From: Lachnospiraceae bacterium
GTDB taxonomy: Bacteria > Bacillota > Clostridia > Lachnospirales > Lachnospiraceae
NCBI GenBank assembly: GCA_017480195.1
Contig: JAFVBE010000002.1
Coordinates: 1 to 64,000 of the forward strand
Reading direction: 5' to 3'
Length of the DNA: 64,000 nt
Numbering within the stretch: the stretch's first letter is position 1; the number at the start of each line of letters is the position of its first letter. The notes beneath the pieces were generated by a model that saw only the letters and a program-made list of their open reading frames with translations, did not search any database and was not told where the DNA came from. Shown here piece after piece: positions 60,402-64,000 of the stretch. The translations under genes were made by a program, and so were the position numbers.

Positions 60402-61754
60402 ATGGCAAAGACAGTTAAATTTGATTTTAGCAACACAGAATTTAAGGCTTCCAAAGATGATGTCGCAGCTATGAGCGAGAGAGTAAAGGCTGCCAAGAAG
60501 ACACTTCTTGAGAAGACCGGTGAGGGTAATGATTTTCTTGGATGGATTGACCTTCCTGTAGACTATGACAAGGAAGAGTTCGATAGAATCAAGAAGGCGG
60601 CAGAGAAGATTAAGAGTGATTCTGATGTGCTTATCGTAATAGGTATCGGTGGTTCATATCTTGGTGCAAGAGCCGCTATTGAGTCGCTTCGTCATTCCTT
60701 CTACAATTCAGTTACTAAGGAGGTTCGCAAGACTCCTGAGATTTACTATTGTGGTAATAACATAAGCAGTACATATCTTGCACATCTTATGGACGCAGTA
60801 GCAGATAAGGATTTCTCGGTAAATGTTATCTCTAAATCAGGTACAACTACTGAGCCGGCTATAGCATTCAGAATCTTCAAGAAGAAGCTTGAAGCAAAAT
60901 ACGGCAAGGAAGAGGCTGCTAAGAGAATATATGCAACTACTGACAAGGCTAAGGGAGCACTCAAGACTCTTGCTACAGAGGAAGGCTATGAGACCTTTGT
61001 AGTACCTGATGATGTAGGCGGTCGTTTCTCAGTTCTTACTGCTGTTGGCTTACTCCCAATCGCTGTAAGCGGTGCTGATATAGACAAGCTTATGCAGGGT
61101 GCAGCCAATGCAAGAGAATACTGTATAAATGATGACTTTGATGACAACGACGCTATGAAGTATGCTGCAGTAAGAAATGTACTTCACGAAAAAGGTCTCG
61201 GTATGGAAATTCTTGCTAACTATGAGCCTGCACTTCATTATGTATCAGAGTGGTGGAAGCAGCTCTATGGCGAGAGCGAGGGTAAGGATGGCAAGGGCAT
61301 ATTCCCAACCGCAGTTGATTTGACTACTGACCTTCATTCTCTCGGACAGTTCATACAGGAGGGTACACAGAATCATTACGAGACTGTAATTAATGTACTT
61401 AACCCTAAGGAGACTGTTGTTATGGAGGAGGAGCCTGTAGACCTTGACGGACTTAACTACCTTACAGGACAGACAGTTGACTTCGTTAATAAGTGTGCTA
61501 TGAACGGTACAATCCTTGCTCATGTTGACGGCGGCATACCTAATATCAGAATAGATATTGACAGGATAGATGAGACAACTCTCGGAGAGCTTTTCTATGT
61601 ATTTGAATTTGCCTGCGGTGTAAGCGGTTATGTACTTGGCGTTAATCCTTTCAACCAGCCGGGCGTAGAAAGCTACAAGAAGAATATGTTTGCACTTCTT
61701 GGCAAGCCGGGCAATGAAGAAAGAAGAGCAGAGCTTCTTGCGAGACTTAAATAA
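60402..61754 (+). CDS. pgi: Glucose-6-phosphate isomerase
   Basis: This is a 450-residue enzyme of the short Firmicutes type. [17 protein letters not shown] is the phosphate-binding region, [16 protein letters not shown] the SIS-type motif, [16 protein letters not shown] the PGI signature and [16 protein letters not shown] the C-terminal lysine motif. It interconverts glucose-6- and fructose-6-phosphate, here the entry point of galactose-derived glucose-6-phosphate into glycolysis. Ribosome site AAGGAG. Confidence 0.96.
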   Translation: MAKTVKFDFSNTEFKASKDDVAAMSERVKAAKKTLLEKTGEGNDFLGWIDLPVDYDKEEFDRIKKAAEKIKSDSDVLIVIGIGGSYLGARAAIESLRHSFYNSVTKEVRKTPEIYYCGNNISSTYLAHLMDAVADKDFSVNVISKSGTTTEPAIAFRIFKKKLEAKYGKEEAAKRIYATTDKAKGALKTLATEEGYETFVVPDDVGGRFSVLTAVGLLPIAVSGADIDKLMQGAANAREYCINDDFDDNDAMKYAAVRNVLHEKGLGMEILANYEPALHYVSEWWKQLYGESEGKDGKGIFPTAVDLTTDLHSLGQFIQEGTQNHYETVINVLNPKETVVMEEEPVDLDGLNYLTGQTVDFVNKCAMNGTILAHVDGGIPNIRIDIDRIDETTLGELFYVFEFACGVSGYVLGVNPFNQPGVESYKKNMFALLGKPGNEERRAELLARLK

Positions 61755-61770
61755 GAATAATGCTTTAAGA

Positions 61771-61806
61771 AAAATGGTGCAGGCTTATGAACCTGCACCA
61801 TTTTTA
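61771..61806. terminator. Bidirectional terminator between pgi and the cyclophilin gene
   Basis: AAAATGGTGCAGG (61771-61783) and CCTGCACCATTTT (61792-61804) form a 13-bp stem with T runs on either strand, serving the two convergent genes. Confidence 0.9.
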
Positions 61807-61811
61807 TGAGA

Positions 61812-62330
61812 TTATATTTTCTCCGGCTCGTCGTATTCAATACCCTGTGTGTCTACGGTTACGGACTTGATTACCTGGTCTTCAAGCGGTTTATCTGCCC
61901 AGCCTGTCGGAGTGGTTGCAATCTTATCAACTATATCCAAGCCCTCTGTAATCTTGCCGAAGGCTGCGTAAGCACCGTCAAGATGTGGAGAGGTCTTATG
62001 CATAATGAAGAACTGTGAGCCTGCTGAATCAGGCATCATTGAACGCGCCATAGATAATACTCCCGGCTCGTGCTTTAAGTCATTGGCAAAACCATTGTCA
62101 GCGAATTCTCCCTTAATGGAATATCCCGGACCACCGGTTCCGTTGCCATCAGGATCGCCTCCCTGTATCATAAATCCCTCTATAACTCTATGAAAGATTA
62201 AACCATCATAAAAGCCCTTTTTTATTAGAGAAATAAAGTTTTTTACGGTGTTTGGTGCTATGTCAGGGTAAAGCTCGAATTTCATAACATCACCGTTGTT
62301 CATTGTCATAGTAACTATTGGATTAGCCAT
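61812..62330 (-). CDS. Cyclophilin-type peptidyl-prolyl isomerase
   Basis: This is a 172-residue cytosolic cyclophilin. FHRVIEGFMIQGGDPDGNGTG carries the catalytic Arg and Gln, followed by the LKHEPGVLSMARS segment, GSQFFIMHKTSPHLDG and AAFGKITEGLDIVDKI. The start at 62330 is preferred because AAGGAG (62341-62346 on the minus strand) is 10 nt upstream. Two nearer ATG codons at 62339 and 62336 are too close. It assists folding by isomerising proline peptide bonds. Confidence 0.93.
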   Translation of the reverse strand: MANPIVTMTMNNGDVMKFELYPDIAPNTVKNFISLIKKGFYDGLIFHRVIEGFMIQGGDPDGNGTGGPGYSIKGEFADNGFANDLKHEPGVLSMARSMMPDSAGSQFFIMHKTSPHLDGAYAAFGKITEGLDIVDKIATTPTGWADKPLEDQVIKSVTVDTQGIEYDEPEKI

Positions 62331-62457
62331 TTTCATCATCTCCTTGATATTTTATATAAAAGATGTTAATATAATAGTGTTAATGTAAAATTATGTCAAG
62401 TGTGTAATTTTTTAAATAATTATGTAAACTAATAATTGTGACCGAGGGGTAATTGAT

Positions 62458-63636
62458 GTGGCTAAGTTTATAAAAGGAATAATATTAATAGTAGCAGTTG
62501 TGGCACTGTTTAATATCATATATGATTATGGCAAGGGATATTATGATATATATCAGGAGGAATATAAAGGTACTACAACTACCTATGATGGTGAGGATGT
62601 AGTGGTTGAGATACCTTCGGGTGCGGCTGCAAAAACCATAGCGGGTATTTTGAAAGACAAGGGACTGATACAGTTTGAGAGCGCCTTTGTAAAAAGGCTT
62701 CAAGAGTCGGATTATCGTATAAAAGAAGGTACATACACGCTTAATACAGGCATGAGTACTCTTGATATGATAATAGCGATGAGTCCTGTCATAGAGGTTG
62801 AGGAGAAGATAGACACTCTGGTTATACCGGAGGGCTTCACCATAGAGCAGATAGCTGTAAGGTGTGAGAGACAGGGCATATGCTCATCACAGGAATTCTT
62901 AAACGAGATTAATTCCGTCACATCAGAGACTTTCCCATATCTGAATGATGTGCCTGAAGGTGCTAATGTTAAGTACAAGCTTCAGGGATATATATTCCCG
63001 GCAACCTATGATATATACGAGACAACTACGGCTAAATCTCTGGTAAAATGGATGCTTGATACATTTGATAATTACTATACTCTTGACCTGCAGGCAAGGG
63101 CAGAGGAGCTTGGCTACAATTCATATGAGGTGGTGACGATGGCTTCCATAATCGAGAGAGAAGCAAGAGTTGAGGAGGAGAGAGCAAGGATTGCGGGTGT
63201 AATTAATAATCGTCTTAAGAGCGACATGCCGCTTCAGATGTGCCCGACGGTTTTGTATCCTCTTACAGATGGATTGTATGATCAGGCAAGAGTTTATTAT
63301 GAAGACCTTGAGCTTGATTCACCATATAATACATATAAATATACCGGACTTCCGGTAGGCCCGATATGTAATCCGGGAATTGCATGTATAAATGCTGTTT
63401 TATATCCGGAGGAGCATAATTATTATTATTACCATGTTGCTAATGAAGAAGAAGGTACACATATATTTACAGAAACTTATGAAGATCATATAAATACTCA
63501 GATTATAGGAGGTCCAAACGGAATTACGGAGGATATGCTGGATGAGAATGGTAATCTTAAGGAAGGTGTGCTTGGAACCGGTTCAGATGATGACGGTGAA
63601 GATGATGCCTTGAATAGCTTGGACTTTGAAGAATAA
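62458..63636 (+). CDS. mltG: MltG-type endolytic murein transglycosylase
   Basis: This is a 392-residue protein from a GTG start after GAGGGG. One N-terminal membrane anchor (about 5-25, KGIILIVAVVALFNIIYDYG) is followed by a LysM-like subdomain (VVVEIPSGAAAKTIAGILKD) and the YceG catalytic domain: LQGYIFPATYDI, the catalytic Glu in ASIIEREAR, and SPYNTYKYTGLPVGPICNPG. The usual QSDPTVQY is here QMCPTVLY. MltG cuts nascent glycan strands. An acidic tail follows (about 365-392). The next gene starts 28 bp later. Confidence 0.9.
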   Translation: MAKFIKGIILIVAVVALFNIIYDYGKGYYDIYQEEYKGTTTTYDGEDVVVEIPSGAAAKTIAGILKDKGLIQFESAFVKRLQESDYRIKEGTYTLNTGMSTLDMIIAMSPVIEVEEKIDTLVIPEGFTIEQIAVRCERQGICSSQEFLNEINSVTSETFPYLNDVPEGANVKYKLQGYIFPATYDIYETTTAKSLVKWMLDTFDNYYTLDLQARAEELGYNSYEVVTMASIIEREARVEEERARIAGVINNRLKSDMPLQMCPTVLYPLTDGLYDQARVYYEDLELDSPYNTYKYTGLPVGPICNPGIACINAVLYPEEHNYYYYHVANEEEGTHIFTETYEDHINTQIIGGPNGITEDMLDENGNLKEGVLGTGSDDDGEDDALNSLDFEE

Positions 63637-63664
63637 AAATTACTGATTAGCAGGAGGAAGGTAA

Positions 63665-64000
63665 ATGAGAACATTTTATTTCAAAGCAAGAAATATCGGA
63701 CAGGAAAAGTATCTCACTTATACTATGGGGGAAGAGACAGAGCTTGATGAGGATGTATTGGATTATTGTGAGGAGAATGATATCAAGGAACTTGTAGATA
63801 TAATCTACGAGGAGGACGAGGATTATGATTATCTCACATACGATATAACGGGCAGAAAGTCTCTGCATGAATTGCTTGAGGATGAAGTAAGTGCCGAGCA
63901 GGCATTATATATAGTAAGAAATGTAGCAAATAATCTTATATCACTTAAGGAACAGACTATACATCTGTCATATATATTGCTAAACAGAGAGTATGCATAT
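63665..64000 (+). CDS. N-terminal part of a DUF6382-like protein, cut by the window edge
   Basis: 112 residues are visible from ATG 63665 (ribosome site AGGAGG, 63652-63657). DITGRKSLHELLE followed by a helical stretch (EQALYIVRNVANNLISLKEQ) and HLSYILLNREYAY match the DUF6382 domain, which in Firmicutes usually precedes a C-terminal FHA phosphopeptide-binding domain. The C-terminal part lies outside the window, so the FHA domain is only expected. Function unknown. It follows mltG by 28 bp. Confidence 0.6.
   Translation, partial: MRTFYFKARNIGQEKYLTYTMGEETELDEDVLDYCEENDIKELVDIIYEEDEDYDYLTYDITGRKSLHELLEDEVSAEQALYIVRNVANNLISLKEQTIHLSYILLNREYAY

Overview
The window looks like a chromosomal segment of a low-to-mid-GC, anaerobic Gram-positive gut bacterium of the Lachnospiraceae (Clostridia). 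The evidence is AGGAGG-type ribosome sites, consensus TTGACA/TATAAT promoters, the MBL-hemZ-hisS-aspS gene order, a class II (Firmicutes-type) galT, a PdaA-like deacetylase, and the absence of respiratory genes. I cannot fix the genus. I found no rRNA, tRNA, CRISPR array, integrase or intact IS element.

Layout. (1) 1-5308: edge of a surface-polysaccharide locus, with a DUF4422 transferase, an IspD/TarI-type cytidylyltransferase and a large LicD fusion. (2) 5309-6467: a one-chain regulator (winged helix, GHKL ATPase, STAS-like domain) with repeated operator-like motifs at its promoter. (3) 6491-17832: housekeeping block with an MBL hydrolase, hemZ, hisS, aspS, mutS2, an OmpR-type two-component system and a YhaM-type nuclease. 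(4) 17829-36370: a full beta-1,4-galactan utilisation locus. It has a divergent GH42 beta-galactosidase, a LacI regulator with TTGCGCAA operators, an ABC importer, an unrecognised 613-residue putative carbohydrate enzyme, a zinc-ribbon miniprotein, a cytosolic GH53, a LacI-type sensor fused to GGDEF, galE, galK, a secreted GH53 lipoprotein and galT. Secreted GH53 would cut galactan, the ABC system import oligosaccharides, cytosolic GH53 and GH42 make galactose, and the Leloir enzymes take it to glucose-1-phosphate.

(5) 36371-51827: RlmD, then an accessory island of small redox and detoxification genes: HxlR, NTF2-like, nitroreductase, FMN reductases, ArsR, a PLP enzyme, nitrilase, LysR, alpha/beta hydrolase, flavin reductase, SDR, aldo-keto reductase and an ATC-hydrolase-like protein. 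The island holds clear relics: an internally deleted ACR3 arsenite pump, a second decayed HxlR gene, a 20-codon flavin-reductase tail and a frameshifted flavodoxin-like gene. It appears to have been reshuffled by duplication and deletion. (6) 51982-64000: an NhaC antiporter, an OFA-type MFS carrier, a hypothetical protein flanked by long palindromic repeats, murG, a polysaccharide deacetylase, a D-cysteine desulfhydrase-like enzyme, pgi, a cyclophilin, mltG and the start of a DUF6382-like protein.

The most unusual points are the unrecognised enzyme and the LacI/GGDEF fusion in the galactan operon, the self-contained HTH-ATPase-STAS switch, two roughly 300-bp palindromes of one repeat family (one with a third arm enclosing a gene), the duplicated and decayed HxlR module, and recurrent acidic low-complexity insertions in otherwise conserved enzymes. 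Everything here was read by eye. Family assignments rest on motif recognition, not on searches.
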